From an uncultured Megasphaera sp. (GTDB taxonomy: Bacteria; Bacillota; Negativicutes; Veillonellales; Megasphaeraceae): a stretch of DNA of 21,843 bases. The position numbers and the translations under genes are program-made. The notes under the pieces were generated by a model that saw only the letters and a program-made list of their open reading frames with translations, made no database searches and was not told where the DNA came from. How positions within the stretch are numbered: the stretch's first letter is position 1; the number at the start of each line of letters is the position of its first letter. This document shows positions 1 to 8,970 of the stretch, piece by piece. The DNA is taken from contig UQHB01000045.1 of NCBI GenBank assembly GCA_900540735.1, forward strand, positions 1 through 21,843. Direction: 5' to 3'.

Positions 1-55
1 TCTTGTATAATCTGAAGGTGTAGATAGGTATTTGGTCATATCTTTATTCTACACC

Positions 56-90
56 AACTCCCGGTTTTGCATAGACCGGGAGTTATTTTT
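56..90 (+). terminator. Intrinsic terminator of an upstream gene
   Basis: A 10-bp perfect stem (56-65 with 75-84, GC-rich core CCCGG) with a 9-base loop is followed by a T-rich tail (84-90). It probably ends a plus-strand gene lying left of the window. Bases 1-55 show no coding region I can support. Confidence 0.8.
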
Positions 91-100
91 ATGTATACAC

Positions 101-141
101 AAAAAGGCTGCCGCACAAATTACGTGCGACAGCCCCTTTTG
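101..141. terminator. Second hairpin, probably a bidirectional terminator
   Basis: The arms AAAAGGCTG-CGCAC and GTGCG-CAGCCCCTTTT pair over about 14 bp with one internal mismatch. They are flanked by an A run on the left and a T run on the right, so the hairpin can terminate in either direction. It isolates the LUD gene from whatever lies upstream. Confidence 0.65.
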
Positions 142-178
142 TGTGCCAATTCTTCCGTATAGAAGCAAAAAATTCATA

Positions 179-220
179 TTGAAAATGAATGAGAAATGGA
201 CTACCATACTAGTATATAGT
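179..220 (+). promoter_or_regulatory. Putative promoter and operator-like palindrome of the LUD gene
   Basis: TTGAAA (179-184) is followed after 17 bases by TACCAT (202-207), a moderate sigma-70-type promoter. A perfect 10-base palindrome, ATACTAGTAT (206-215), lies across the -10/start region, where a repressor could bind. An alternative -10, TATAGT (215-220), would leave almost no leader before the ribosome-binding site. No regulator gene is visible nearby, so the operator role is inference. Confidence 0.35.
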
Positions 221-239
221 ATATAAAGGAGGAATAGAT

Positions 240-881
240 ATGACACGAACAGACCTGATGCACCAAGCATACGACAAAAAAGGCCCAATCGTAGCGGAAC
301 GATTTGTTAAACGGGGCTTTGCGGCCTATTACTGTCCAACGAAACATGCGGCTTTAGAAAAAGCCATTACCTTAATTCCCAAAGACGATATCGTCTCGTG
401 GGGCGGCACTGCTTCTTGTGATGAACTAGGACTGAAAGACTATGTATTACAGCATAACGTCTGTATTAATCGCGATGATGCAGCTTCTCCAGAAGAACGA
501 GTGGAATTAATGCGCAAAGCACTCCTTTGCGATACCTTCATTATGGGCACCAATGCAGCCACCGAAACAGGCGAACTCTACAACATTGACGGCAACGGCA
601 ACCGTGTGGCTGCCCTTATTTACGGACCGAAGCAAGTTATCGTCATTGTAGGCATGAACAAAGTCGTCCCGACCTTAGGCGATGCGATCACACGAGCTCG
701 GACGATTGCCGCTCCCATTAACATGCAGCGATTCCCAAAACCAACGCCTTGCGGCATAACAGGTATGTGTGGCGACTGCCTAAGTTCCGATAGTATTTGT
801 AATCAATTCGTACGCACACGCCGCTGCCAGCCTAAAGAACGCATAAAAGTCATTCTTGTTGGCGAAAATTTAGGATACTAA
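240..881 (+). CDS. LUD-domain (LutC/YkgG-like) lactate utilisation protein
   Basis: A 213-residue cytoplasmic protein of the LUD family (DUF162), the family of LutC/YkgG and of the LutB N-terminal part. In lactate-utilisation operons these proteins belong to an iron-sulfur L-lactate oxidising complex. The family core is visible in VSWGGTASCDELGL (about 53-66) and the glycine-rich MGTNAATETGEL (about 102-113). The C-terminal part holds five cysteines (171, 177, 180, 187, 196), which could bind a metal or Fe-S centre. The ATG follows AAAGGAGG at ideal spacing. No lutA or lutB lies alongside, so it is a stand-alone member. The lactate permease comes next on the same strand but behind a separate terminator. 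The family call is firm; the lactate role rests on family and neighbour. Confidence 0.85.
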   Translation: MTRTDLMHQAYDKKGPIVAERFVKRGFAAYYCPTKHAALEKAITLIPKDDIVSWGGTASCDELGLKDYVLQHNVCINRDDAASPEERVELMRKALLCDTFIMGTNAATETGELYNIDGNGNRVAALIYGPKQVIVIVGMNKVVPTLGDAITRARTIAAPINMQRFPKPTPCGITGMCGDCLSSDSICNQFVRTRRCQPKERIKVILVGENLGY

Positions 882-910
882 AGTGTCATTGAAATTAAGT
901 AAAGCAAAGA

Positions 911-955
911 AAAGTAATGTTATTCTAAAATAATAGGATAACATTACTTTTTTAT
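911..955 (+). terminator. Terminator of the LUD gene
   Basis: A 13-bp perfect stem (911-923 with 938-950), extended inward by a few more pairs, is followed by TTTTTATTTT. It lies 30 bases after the LUD stop and separates it from the permease. The rest of the 353-base gap (956-1234) is AT-rich and holds permease promoter elements and a possible leader reading frame. Confidence 0.85.
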
Positions 956-1038
956 TTTCTGTACATATTCTTTTTATCTTTTCATCTCATAAGAGTATAC
1001 CTCCTATTGTATTATTTAATAATAGCATAGGAATTCTC

Positions 1039-1068
1039 TTGAATTATGCACATTGTTTATTATATAAT
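1039..1068 (+). promoter_or_regulatory. Putative promoter of the lactate permease
   Basis: TTGAAT (1039-1044), an 18-base spacer and TATAAT (1063-1068). A second TATAAT lies at about 1074-1079, so the exact start point is uncertain in this AT-rich stretch. The implied 5' leader is about 160 bases, long enough to hold control elements. Confidence 0.4.
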
Positions 1069-1178
1069 AATGTTATAATTTTCACATATAGATTTTCATA
1101 AATTCTATAGTTAAATGGAATAACAAGAAAACTATTTTACGGATAAAGGAAGTGACTCGTACTACAATTACAGTTATT

Positions 1179-1250
1179 ATGTTAGATGTTTTTCATCAAT
1201 TAAAACGTATAAAAGAAAGGATTGAACAAAACAGATGGTATTTTTCTTAG
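1179..1250 (+). CDS. Possible 23-codon leader peptide overlapping the permease start
   Basis: A short frame from ATG 1179 (in frame with an upstream GTG at 1152) encodes a lysine/arginine-rich helix-like peptide and stops at 1248-1250. That is 16 bases inside the permease gene, in another frame. No good ribosome-binding site precedes either start. The case for it is the overlap and the poor spacing of the permease's own AAGG (14 bases), which would suit translational coupling. Chance is a real alternative. Confidence 0.2.
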   Translation: MLDVFHQLKRIKERIEQNRWYFS

Positions 1251-2755
1251 CATTATCCCCTATTCTTTGGCTCATCGTTTCCTTGGGCTTCCTCAAAATG
1301 CAAAGCTTTAAAGCATGTCCTATTGCATTAATCATTTCCTTCGCTGTTGCCCTTGGCTATTACAACATGCCTGTTATCGATGCCGGTACAGCTGCTCTCG
1401 AAGGCGTAGCCCTTGCTTGCTGGCCTATTTTATTAGTCATTATTGCTGCTATTTTTACATACAACTTGACCTTGTACACCAAAGCTATGGACGTTGTGAA
1501 ACACATGTTGACGACCGTTAGTAAAGACCGCCGTGTCCTGGCCCTCCTCATTGCTTGGGGTTTTGGTGCCTTCATGGAAGGTATGGCCGGCTTTGGTACA
1601 GCTATTGCCATTCCGGCTAGTATGCTCGTAGCTATGGGCTTCAACCCCATCAAAGCTATCTTAGCCTGCCTCGTTGCGAACTCCGTACCAACGACCTTTG
1701 GTTCTATCGGTATCCCGGCTAGTACGCTGGCAAACTTAACAGGCGTCGACCCTGTACAGCTCGCAACCTACATTAGCTTGCAGTTATTACCGCTCAATAT
1801 CGTTTCGCCGTTCCTCGTCGTCATGATTGTTGGTGGTGGTTTCAAAGCCTTAAAAGGTGTCTTCCTCTTGACCTTATTCTCCGCTCTTGGCCTTGCTGTT
1901 CCGGAACTCGTCATTGCTGCCTTCGTTGGCCCGGAATTAACGGTTATGGTTTCTTCTATCGTCATCATGGGCATTATCGTTGCGTACTCCAAAGCTCGTC
2001 CTGTCAATAACCCGGAATACGAAATGGACATCGAACCGGCTCACGTTCCTGCCAAAGGGGCTGTCCTTGCTTGCATGCCGTTCATCTTGATTTTCGTTTT
2101 CCTCTTACTCACATCGAAATTAGTTCCCTTCATTTACACACCGCTTAACACAATTCGCACAGCTGTTACCATTTATAGCGGTGCTGGTGCTGCGCCGTAC
2201 ACCTTCGTTTGGGTTGCTACACCGGGCATCATGATTTTCCTCGCTGCATTCATTAGTGGGAAAATCCAGAAAGCTTCCTTTAGCGAAATGTTCCATGTCT
2301 TAATCAACACGATTAAAGGCCTTCGCAACACGATTATTACGATTATCGCCGTCATTGCCACAGCGAAAGTCATGGGCTATAGCGGCATGACCCTCGAAAT
2401 CGCAAATACTGCCGTTGCTGTAACAGGTACGATGTATCCGGCTATTGCACCGCTCATCGGTTCCGTTGGTACGTTCATTACTGGTTCCGGCACGTCGTCT
2501 AACGTCCTCTTCGGTAACTTGCAGACCAATGCTGCTGAAGCAATTAACGCTAACAAAACGTGGCTCGCTGCTTCCAACTCGGCTGGTACATGTATCGGCA
2601 AAATGATTTCTCCCCAGAGTATCGCTATTGCCGTCGGTGCTATTGCCCTTACTGGTAAAGACAGCGAAATCCTCAAATCTATCATTATGGTCTATGTACC
2701 ATATATTATCGTCTTAGGCTGCATCGTCTACTTCGGTCAAGCCTTTGTCGGCTAA
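1235..2755 (+). CDS. lctP: L-lactate permease (LctP family)
   Basis: A 506-residue integral membrane protein of the L-lactate permease family (LctP/LldP), importing lactate with protons. It is hydrophobic throughout, with about 12-14 membrane segments. Family-typical stretches include the GFGAFMEGMAGFGTAIAIPA region (about 106-125) and, near the C-terminus, GTFITGSGTSSNVLFGNLQ and SNSAGTCIGKMISPQSIAIA. The length fits the family (about 500-550). The ATG is preceded by AAGG at a rather long 14 bases. It sits downstream of the LUD gene in the same direction and is transcribed alone, ending at a strong terminator. In an anaerobe it would feed lactate to pyruvate, the substrate of the nifJ product encoded further along. 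Confidence 0.92.
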   Translation: MVFFLALSPILWLIVSLGFLKMQSFKACPIALIISFAVALGYYNMPVIDAGTAALEGVALACWPILLVIIAAIFTYNLTLYTKAMDVVKHMLTTVSKDRRVLALLIAWGFGAFMEGMAGFGTAIAIPASMLVAMGFNPIKAILACLVANSVPTTFGSIGIPASTLANLTGVDPVQLATYISLQLLPLNIVSPFLVVMIVGGGFKALKGVFLLTLFSALGLAVPELVIAAFVGPELTVMVSSIVIMGIIVAYSKARPVNNPEYEMDIEPAHVPAKGAVLACMPFILIFVFLLLTSKLVPFIYTPLNTIRTAVTIYSGAGAAPYTFVWVATPGIMIFLAAFISGKIQKASFSEMFHVLINTIKGLRNTIITIIAVIATAKVMGYSGMTLEIANTAVAVTGTMYPAIAPLIGSVGTFITGSGTSSNVLFGNLQTNAAEAINANKTWLAASNSAGTCIGKMISPQSIAIAVGAIALTGKDSEILKSIIMVYVPYIIVLGCIVYFGQAFVG

Positions 2756-2772
2756 GTTCATACAGACATAAC

Positions 2773-2820
2773 AAAACGGTTGTCATTCAGTATATCTACT
2801 GCGTGACAACCGTTTTTTAT
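2773..2820 (+). terminator. Terminator of the lactate permease gene
   Basis: A 13-bp perfect outer stem (2773-2785 with 2804-2816), an inner CAGTA/TACTG stem and a TTTTTT tail, beginning 18 bases after the stop. The A run on the left lets it also act for the converging minus-strand gene. Confidence 0.9.
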
Positions 2821-2842
2821 TTACAACAATAAAGTCCTATAT

Positions 2843-4504
2843 TTATTTCATCATAATATATGCTTTCTTATCACAAAAAGCTATACCATATTTCCAAACA
2901 TGGCGAACGCCTCGCTGCTCAAAAGTAGCATCATATTCTTTTTCCTGAATCTGTTGTAATGCTTCATGAGCTTTACTCTCTAATTCATCTTCCTGTTGAG
3001 CTACTTTAAATTCTAAGATGACACCATTTGCTTCTTTCCGTTTAGGAAATAAAGCCACATCAAATCTACCGTACCCACTTTCCCGATTAGATTCTACTGT
3101 ATACTCAGGTAACACTAAAGCCGTCATCCCTAACACTAAACCATGATAAAAACTTTCCTTATTTGCTGTATCATACACACTAACGAGTTGGGTAATATAC
3201 TTAGCTAGCCCCTCAGAAAATGGTTCGATTTCCCCATGAACTAAATACTGTACTAATACATATAGTTCCGATGGCTCCATACCTGCATGGAAACGTTCTA
3301 ACACTTCTTGTTGAAAAATATCTTTGACTTCCCTATTAGGTAAGGCTAATTCACAAAATATGCCAGATGGAATACGTTTTGTGTTCAATACAGTTAAGTA
3401 GCCAGTAGCAACTAGCATTATATAAAGAGCATCACGGCTATGATGGATTTCCTCATACGTTACACCTTCCCGAACAACAGCAAAAACGTGGGTACCGCGC
3501 AATAGAGCCAATAAGTCCTCTTCTTGTTTTGCCGTTTGGTGTTGTAATAAAGAACCTAAAATGGTATTCCCTGATGTATTGACCCAATAATCGCCAAGCC
3601 GTTTTTGCTTGAAAAAATTTAATACAGACCAAGGATTATATATTTCAGCAGAGCCAAAATGGTAACCATCATACCATTTCTTAATATCTGGCAACAACTC
3701 TTCCATCTGCAAGTCCTGCACCATTTACTGAATATCTTCCGGCGTAAAACCAATAGCATCACCATACTGTTCATGTAAAACGGAGCAAACTTCAAAGTTA
3801 TTTAAATCACTGAAAATACTTTTTTTGGCAATCCGCAATACGCCAGTTAAGACGGCAAATTCCAAGTTTTCATTTGTCTTCAACACATTACCCAGAAGCT
3901 GTTTGACAAAATTAATGCATTCATCATAAAAGCCATCTTCCCAAGCTTTTTGTGCAGGTACATCGTACTCATCAATAAGCACAATGACCCGTTTTCCATA
4001 ATACGCTGCCAGTATTTCCATGAGTCTGGCCAACGCATTGGCTAATTCATTCCGCGTAGCCTTTCGTTCCGTAATCCGCAGATAGTCAGCTTTCATATCT
4101 TCATCTATGCGCTCACTTTGATATACATATTTATATTTTAAGTAGACTGTACGTAAAAAAACGCTCCAATTATCTAACATATCTTCCCAAGAAAGATTTT
4201 TTAGCTCTTTAAAAGAAATGAAAATAACTGGGTATTGGCCTTGTTCTTTCGTGTACTCCTGTCCAGCCTGTTCAATATATAGTCCTTTAAAGATTTCTTT
4301 GCTAACTTTCTTTTTATCAACAGAAAAGAAGTATTCTAACATGCTCATGGTCAACGTTTTACCAAAGCACCGTGGTCTCGTAAGTAACGTAACTTTCCCA
4401 TGTTCATCTAATACTTGTTGAATAAATCTCGTTTTATCGACTAAATAATATTGTTCTCGTACTTTTTTAAAGTCTTCTATACAAATGGGCATGCGTATCT
4501 TCAT
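2843..4504 (-). pseudogene. AAA-ATPase-like / PD-(D/E)XK protein interrupted by an in-frame TAA
   Basis: The reading frame gives a protein of the common AAA-ATPase-like plus DUF1703 family, normally one chain of about 500-580 residues. The first 259 codons (4504 to 3728) hold the Walker A-like RPRCFGKT (about 43-50) and Walker B VLIDEYD (about 175-181). They end ...TPEDIQ, then TAA at 3727-3725. The next codon is ATG and the same frame continues for 293 codons with the family's KKWYDGYHFG and EIYNPWSVLNFF, then the nuclease-fold GRFDVALFP and ILEFKVA. So one nonsense codon splits an otherwise intact gene. A good AAAGGAGG lies before the first ATG; none precedes the second, although stop and start abut (TAAATG). 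It may be a pseudogene, a two-piece product by re-initiation, or a sequencing error. The family's function is poorly known. Confidence 0.85.
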
Positions 4505-4540
4505 CTATTCCGCCTCCTTTGTATTATATTCATTATAAAG

Positions 4541-4585
4541 CAAAAATGATTGAAATGCACCTATACTGGGTACACTTCAATCATT
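4541..4585 (-). terminator. Terminator of the histidine phosphatase gene
   Basis: The arms AATGATTGAA (4545-4554) and TTCAATCATT (4576-4585) form a 10-bp stem with further partial pairing inside. On the minus strand it is followed by TTTTTGCTTT. It starts a few bases after the phosphatase stop codon. Confidence 0.8.
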
Positions 4586-4592
4586 AGATAAT

Positions 4593-5168
4593 CTACATCG
4601 TAATTTCAACGACTTCACAATTATGTACAGGATTACTCTTCCGAAAGGCTCGCATATAATCTAAATCGCTTAATCCTGGATTGTTATAGACTAAGAGGAA
4701 ATTACGGATAAATTGGGCATGCGTAAAGAGGATAATGAATTTTTCCGGCCGCTGTTCGAGGAGGCGCATAGTCGTATGAATCCGTTCTAAGAGATGATGA
4801 TAACTTTCTGCGCCTTCACCATCGACGTAATCCGGGTCACACGCGCGCCAATAGTTAATGACTCTCGGCCGCCGCTGCACGGACGTAGTCCCCACACAAT
4901 CTGCCGGTGCTAAATACACGAATTCATGGATACAATCCCAAATGCCCGTAGACACGCCGGGAAACCGCCCAATAGTCTGCAAAGCCGTCTGTTGTGCCCG
5001 TAAGTACGGCGACGTAACGATGAGTTCCGGTTTTTCTGTAATCGTCAGGGCCAGATCTTGGGCTTGTTTTATCCCTAATGGCGATAAGGGAATCATACTG
5101 TGGTCTTGTGTTGGCTGGCCTGCATTGGTAATGCTTTCACCGTGTCGAATAAGCCATATTTTTTTCAT
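4593..5168 (-). CDS. Histidine phosphatase family protein (phosphoglycerate mutase-like)
   Basis: A 191-residue cytoplasmic protein of the histidine phosphatase superfamily. The N-terminal LIRHGES carries the catalytic histidine (His9) and its arginine. The second conserved histidine is in LFTHAQFIRN (about 148-157), and an acid-base segment with Glu precedes it. Proteins of this size range from broad-specificity phosphatases to cofactor-dependent mutases, so the substrate cannot be named. The ATG is preceded by GGAG at about 11 bases. Its likely -10 (TACAAT, 5207-5212) lies just downstream of the nifJ terminator, so it probably has its own transcript and its own terminator. Confidence 0.85.
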   Translation of the reverse strand: MKKIWLIRHGESITNAGQPTQDHSMIPLSPLGIKQAQDLALTITEKPELIVTSPYLRAQQTALQTIGRFPGVSTGIWDCIHEFVYLAPADCVGTTSVQRRPRVINYWRACDPDYVDGEGAESYHHLLERIHTTMRLLEQRPEKFIILFTHAQFIRNFLLVYNNPGLSDLDYMRAFRKSNPVHNCEVVEITM

Positions 5169-5227
5169 AGTGAATGTCGCTCCATTCTGCGTAATAATAT
5201 AATCCTATTGTAGCATGAAGACAGACG

Positions 5228-5271
5228 AAAAGACAACAACAGCTAGTACGCCATAGCCATTGTTGTCTTTT
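5228..5271 (-). terminator. Terminator of nifJ
   Basis: A 12-bp perfect stem (5228-5239 with 5260-5271, AAAAGACAACAA and its complement) with T-rich ends in both directions, 11 bases after the nifJ stop. The TTGTCT in its arm could double as the -35 of the phosphatase promoter (with TACAAT at 5207-5212); that is weak inference. Confidence 0.85.
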
Positions 5272-5282
5272 GTCATGCCTCC

Positions 5283-8200
5283 TTATTTTCCTGCTAATTC
5301 TTTATAAATATCGTATTTTTGTTTTGCAAATTCTTCGGCTTTTGCAAAGAGTTCGTCTGCAATTTCTGGGAAGGTCCGTGTCAGGGCAGCATAGCGCGTT
5401 TCTCCCATCAGGTAATCACGGAATGATTCTTTCGGTTCTTTCGAATCGAGCGTAAAGGGATTCTTCCCTGCTTCTTTAAGGAGCGGATTGTAGCGATAGA
5501 GATGCCAGTAGCCACAAGCAACAGCGCGTTTCATTTCTTCTTGAGCGCAGCCCATACCGGCACGGAGGCCATGGTTGATGCACGGTGCATACGCAATGAT
5601 AATAGATGGGCCATTATAGGCTTCTGCTTCTTTAATGGCTTTAATGAGCTGATTCGGGTCGGCACCGAGGGCGACTTGGGCAATGTAAATATGTCCATAC
5701 GTCATGAGGAGACGGCCTAAATCTTTCTTATTGAAGCGGCGGCCAGAGGAGGCAAATTGTGCTACTGCCCCGACTGGTGTTGCTTTCGACGACTGTCCGC
5801 CTGTGTTAGAATAGACTTCTGTATCGACGATCATAATATTGACGTTCGCATTCATAGCGAGGACATGGTCCAAGCCGCCGTAACCGATGTCATAGGCCCA
5901 GCCGTCACCGCCATACATCCAGACGGTTTTCTTAATGATGTGCTCTTTATGAGCTAAGATATAGTCACGCAGTTCTTCGGCTTCACCAGAGAGATTGGCT
6001 TCTTGCAAGGCTTTGAGGTAAGCCCGGCTAATGCCTTCTGTCACTTCCCCTTCGTTGTCGATGCCAATGGAGTCCAGCCAAGCTTTCGCCGCATCAGCCA
6101 AGGTTCCTTTGACGTGGACTAAGAGCCGTTCTGTCTTGAGGATAATATCTTGCCGTTGTTGATCCATAGAGAGGCTCATACCGAGGGCAAATTCAGCATT
6201 ATCTTCAAAGACCGAGTTCGACCACGCCGGGCCAAAGCCTTCACGATTGACCGTATAGGGCAGGCTAGGCATAGCCGAGCCCCAAGCTTGCGTACAGCCT
6301 GTAGCATTAGCCACAATCATGCGCGGCCCAAAGAGCTGGGTCAAAATCTTCATGTATGCCGTTTCTGTACAACCAGCACAGGCACCGGAGAACTCCAGCA
6401 AAGGCTGATGGAACTGACTGCCTTTGACGGAGAATTTATCGAGGCCTGTCTGTTTTTCACTGACTGTTTGGGCGTATTCCCAATTATCTTGTTCGTGCCG
6501 CTGCGTATCGAGGGGCTTCATGACGAGAGCTTTTTCTTTTGCCGGGCAAACTTGCACGCACGTACCACAGCTATAGCAGTCAAGTGGTGATACTTGCATA
6601 CGAAAGCCGTATTGGTCAAGGCCTTTACCGCTTGCCTTCTTCGTCGTAAATCCTGCCGGAGCTTGTCCTTTTTCTGCATCTGTTACTAAATACGGGCGAA
6701 TAGCTGCGTGCGGGCAAACGAGAGAACAGCGGTTACACTGGATGCAATTTTCAGGAATCCATTCGGGTACAACTGACGCAATGCCTCGTTTTTCATATTT
6801 CGTAGAGCCTAAGGGATAGGAGCCGTCCGCATAGTTAAGGAATTCACTTACAGGAATGGTATCGCCTAATTGGGCATTCGCTGGCTCAACAATGTGTTTA
6901 ATAAAATCAGGAATATCCCGTGTATCTGCGCCTTTTTCTTCGACACGTAAGTCTTTCCACGTGTCAGGAATATCGATTTTCACAAGGCCCGACATGCCTT
7001 GGTCTACAGCAGCCTGATTCATAGCTACAATACGTTCGCCTTTAGCAAGATAGGTCTTAGCAATAGCATCTTTCATATACTGCACCGCATCTTCGACCGG
7101 TAAAATCTGCGTCAGTTTAAAGAAGGCCGCTTGGAGCACCATATTCGTGTGATTGCGGCCGAGGCCAATCCCTTGGGCAATAGTTGCTGCATCAATGATG
7201 TACATGTTGACATGTTTTTCAGCTAATTCTTTTTTGACCCTATTGGAGAGATGTTGCGCCAATTCTTCTGGCTTCCAGTTGCAATTTAAGAGGAACGTCC
7301 CACCGTCACGGATTTCGCCGACAATATCGTACGTATCCATATAGGCTTGCTTGTGGCATGCTAAGAAGTCAGCTTGTTTAATATAGTATGTCGAGCGAAT
7401 GGGGTGTTTACCAAAACGAAGATGCGATTTCGTAACGCCGCCAGATTTTTTCGTGTCGTATTCAAAATAGGCTTGGACATACATATCCGTGTTGTCGCCA
7501 ATGATTTTGATGGAATTCTTATTAGCACCGACGGTCCCATCAGAGCCAAAGCCCCAGAATTTACAATTCATAACGCCTTCTGTATCGACCGCAAGGGGCA
7601 CGTCAGGAATGGATAAATTAGTGACATCATCGAAAATACCAATGGTGAAATGGTCTTTTGGCTGCGGTGCCTTCATATTTTCAAAGACTGCATGAATCGA
7701 CGCAGGCGGCACATCTTTAGATGATAAACCATAGCGGCACGCATAGACGTTGAGGTTCTTCCCTGCTCGTTTGAGGGCCGCACAAACATCAGCAAAGAGC
7801 GGTTCGCCCAAGGCACCTGGTTCTTTTGTCCGGTCCATAACCGTAATCGTCTCTACCGTATCTGGCAGAGCTTCTAAGAAATGGTCTAACGAGAACGGTC
7901 GATAGAGATGCACTTGAATATACCCTACTTTTTCCCCTTTAGCCGTCAGGGCATCAATCGTTTCTTGAATGGCTCCCGTTACAGAGCCCATAGCAATGAC
8001 GACGTGTGTCGCATCAGGGGCACCGTAATAATCGAAAAGATGGTACGGACGGCCTGTCAATTTACTAATAGCGTCCATGTATTCTTGGACAATATAAGGC
8101 AAGCGGTCGTACCAAATATTGCTCGCTTCTTTAGATTGGAAGAACATATCCGGATTGGTGACAGTACTGCGCATAACCGGATGTTCCGGATTGAGGCCGT

Positions 8201-8819
8201 GATGTTTAAACGCATACAGAGCCTTCTGATCGATTAACTTATACAATTCTTCTTCCGGCAGCATCTGAATCTTTTGGATTTCGTGAGACGTGCGGAAGCC
8301 ATCGAAGAAATGCATAAATGGCACGTGCCCTTTAATAGCTGACAAGTGCGCTACTGCAGCCAAGTCTGCACATTCTTGGACGCTAGCACTGCAGAGCATA
8401 GCAAAGCCTGTATTCCGACAGCCCATAACGTCTGAATGATCACCAAAAATAGACATAGTGTGCGTGCCGACGGTACGCGCGGCAATGTGCAGGACTACCG
8501 GTTTTAACTGGCCAGACAAGCGATGCATAACGGGAATCATGAGCATCAACCCTTGGGAGGCCGTAAAAGACGAACAGAGACTCCCCGTTTCTGCCGCACC
8601 GTGAACGGCACCAATAGCCCCTGCTTCAGATTGCATTTCTACGAGTTTTACAGGCTGGCCGAAGAGATTTTTCCGTCCCTTCGCAGCCCAAACATCAATA
8701 TGCTCCGCCATGGGCGAAGAGGGCGTAATCGGGTAAATCGTCGCTACTTCCGTAAAAGCGTATGCTACGTCCGCAGCCGCTTCGTTGCCGTCCATCGTTT
8801 TAATCCGTTGCGTAATCAT
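5283..8819 (-). CDS. nifJ: Pyruvate:ferredoxin (flavodoxin) oxidoreductase, single-chain
   Basis: A 1178-residue cytoplasmic enzyme that converts pyruvate and CoA to acetyl-CoA and CO2 with reduced ferredoxin. All single-chain family features are present in order: YPITPSSPMAEH near the N-terminus (about 29-40); a ferredoxin-type domain with two [4Fe-4S] motifs, CIQCNRCSLVCP (about 690) and CYSCGTCVQVCP (about 750); the proximal-cluster cysteines in GACAGCTE (about 813); and the thiamine-diphosphate motif GDGWAYDIGYGG (about 970) with YSNTGGQSSKATP (about 1006). The length matches the usual 1170-1180. The ATG follows GGAGAGG at five bases. It is monocistronic, with a consensus promoter and its own terminator. 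In a lactate user it is the main route from pyruvate to acetyl-CoA and reduced ferredoxin. Confidence 0.97.
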   Translation of the reverse strand: MITQRIKTMDGNEAAADVAYAFTEVATIYPITPSSPMAEHIDVWAAKGRKNLFGQPVKLVEMQSEAGAIGAVHGAAETGSLCSSFTASQGLMLMIPVMHRLSGQLKPVVLHIAARTVGTHTMSIFGDHSDVMGCRNTGFAMLCSASVQECADLAAVAHLSAIKGHVPFMHFFDGFRTSHEIQKIQMLPEEELYKLIDQKALYAFKHHGLNPEHPVMRSTVTNPDMFFQSKEASNIWYDRLPYIVQEYMDAISKLTGRPYHLFDYYGAPDATHVVIAMGSVTGAIQETIDALTAKGEKVGYIQVHLYRPFSLDHFLEALPDTVETITVMDRTKEPGALGEPLFADVCAALKRAGKNLNVYACRYGLSSKDVPPASIHAVFENMKAPQPKDHFTIGIFDDVTNLSIPDVPLAVDTEGVMNCKFWGFGSDGTVGANKNSIKIIGDNTDMYVQAYFEYDTKKSGGVTKSHLRFGKHPIRSTYYIKQADFLACHKQAYMDTYDIVGEIRDGGTFLLNCNWKPEELAQHLSNRVKKELAEKHVNMYIIDAATIAQGIGLGRNHTNMVLQAAFFKLTQILPVEDAVQYMKDAIAKTYLAKGERIVAMNQAAVDQGMSGLVKIDIPDTWKDLRVEEKGADTRDIPDFIKHIVEPANAQLGDTIPVSEFLNYADGSYPLGSTKYEKRGIASVVPEWIPENCIQCNRCSLVCPHAAIRPYLVTDAEKGQAPAGFTTKKASGKGLDQYGFRMQVSPLDCYSCGTCVQVCPAKEKALVMKPLDTQRHEQDNWEYAQTVSEKQTGLDKFSVKGSQFHQPLLEFSGACAGCTETAYMKILTQLFGPRMIVANATGCTQAWGSAMPSLPYTVNREGFGPAWSNSVFEDNAEFALGMSLSMDQQRQDIILKTERLLVHVKGTLADAAKAWLDSIGIDNEGEVTEGISRAYLKALQEANLSGEAEELRDYILAHKEHIIKKTVWMYGGDGWAYDIGYGGLDHVLAMNANVNIMIVDTEVYSNTGGQSSKATPVGAVAQFASSGRRFNKKDLGRLLMTYGHIYIAQVALGADPNQLIKAIKEAEAYNGPSIIIAYAPCINHGLRAGMGCAQEEMKRAVACGYWHLYRYNPLLKEAGKNPFTLDSKEPKESFRDYLMGETRYAALTRTFPEIADELFAKAEEFAKQKYDIYKELAGK

Positions 8820-8900
8820 AAGTACCTCTCCTATCCTCTTGTAACACTTGCAAATTGATAAAGTCCATTTTACGTATAACGTTTTAGTTTTCTTAATTTC

Positions 8901-8929
8901 AGTATACGCCTATTTTATATGTAAGTCAA
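8901..8929 (-). promoter_or_regulatory. Consensus promoter of nifJ
   Basis: On the minus strand TTGACT (8929-8924) is separated by exactly 17 bases from TATACT (8906-8901). This is near-consensus and implies a leader of roughly 75 bases before the nifJ ATG. Such a strong housekeeping promoter fits a high-flux enzyme. Confidence 0.8.
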
Positions 8930-8970
8930 GAATAGCTATGTTGTCTATTTTGCATGATTAAAAGAGGACG

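Noticed and set aside
32..226. 64-codon plus-strand frame at the left edge
   Set aside because: It runs through two terminator hairpins and the LUD promoter, lacks a ribosome-binding site and has no protein-like character.
1087..1111. TATAGA...TCTATA inverted repeat before the lactate permease
   Set aside because: Only six pairs in very AT-rich DNA; expected by chance.
6150..6590. 146-codon plus-strand frame inside nifJ, and similar long antisense frames in cfa, ileS and the PBP gene
   Set aside because: These lie opposite strongly conserved genes, with no signals of their own; they are by-products of codon usage on the other strand.
8869..8886. Repeated ACGT-like words in the nifJ leader as an operator
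   Set aside because: They form a loose direct repeat, not a palindrome, and do not match any regulator site I know.
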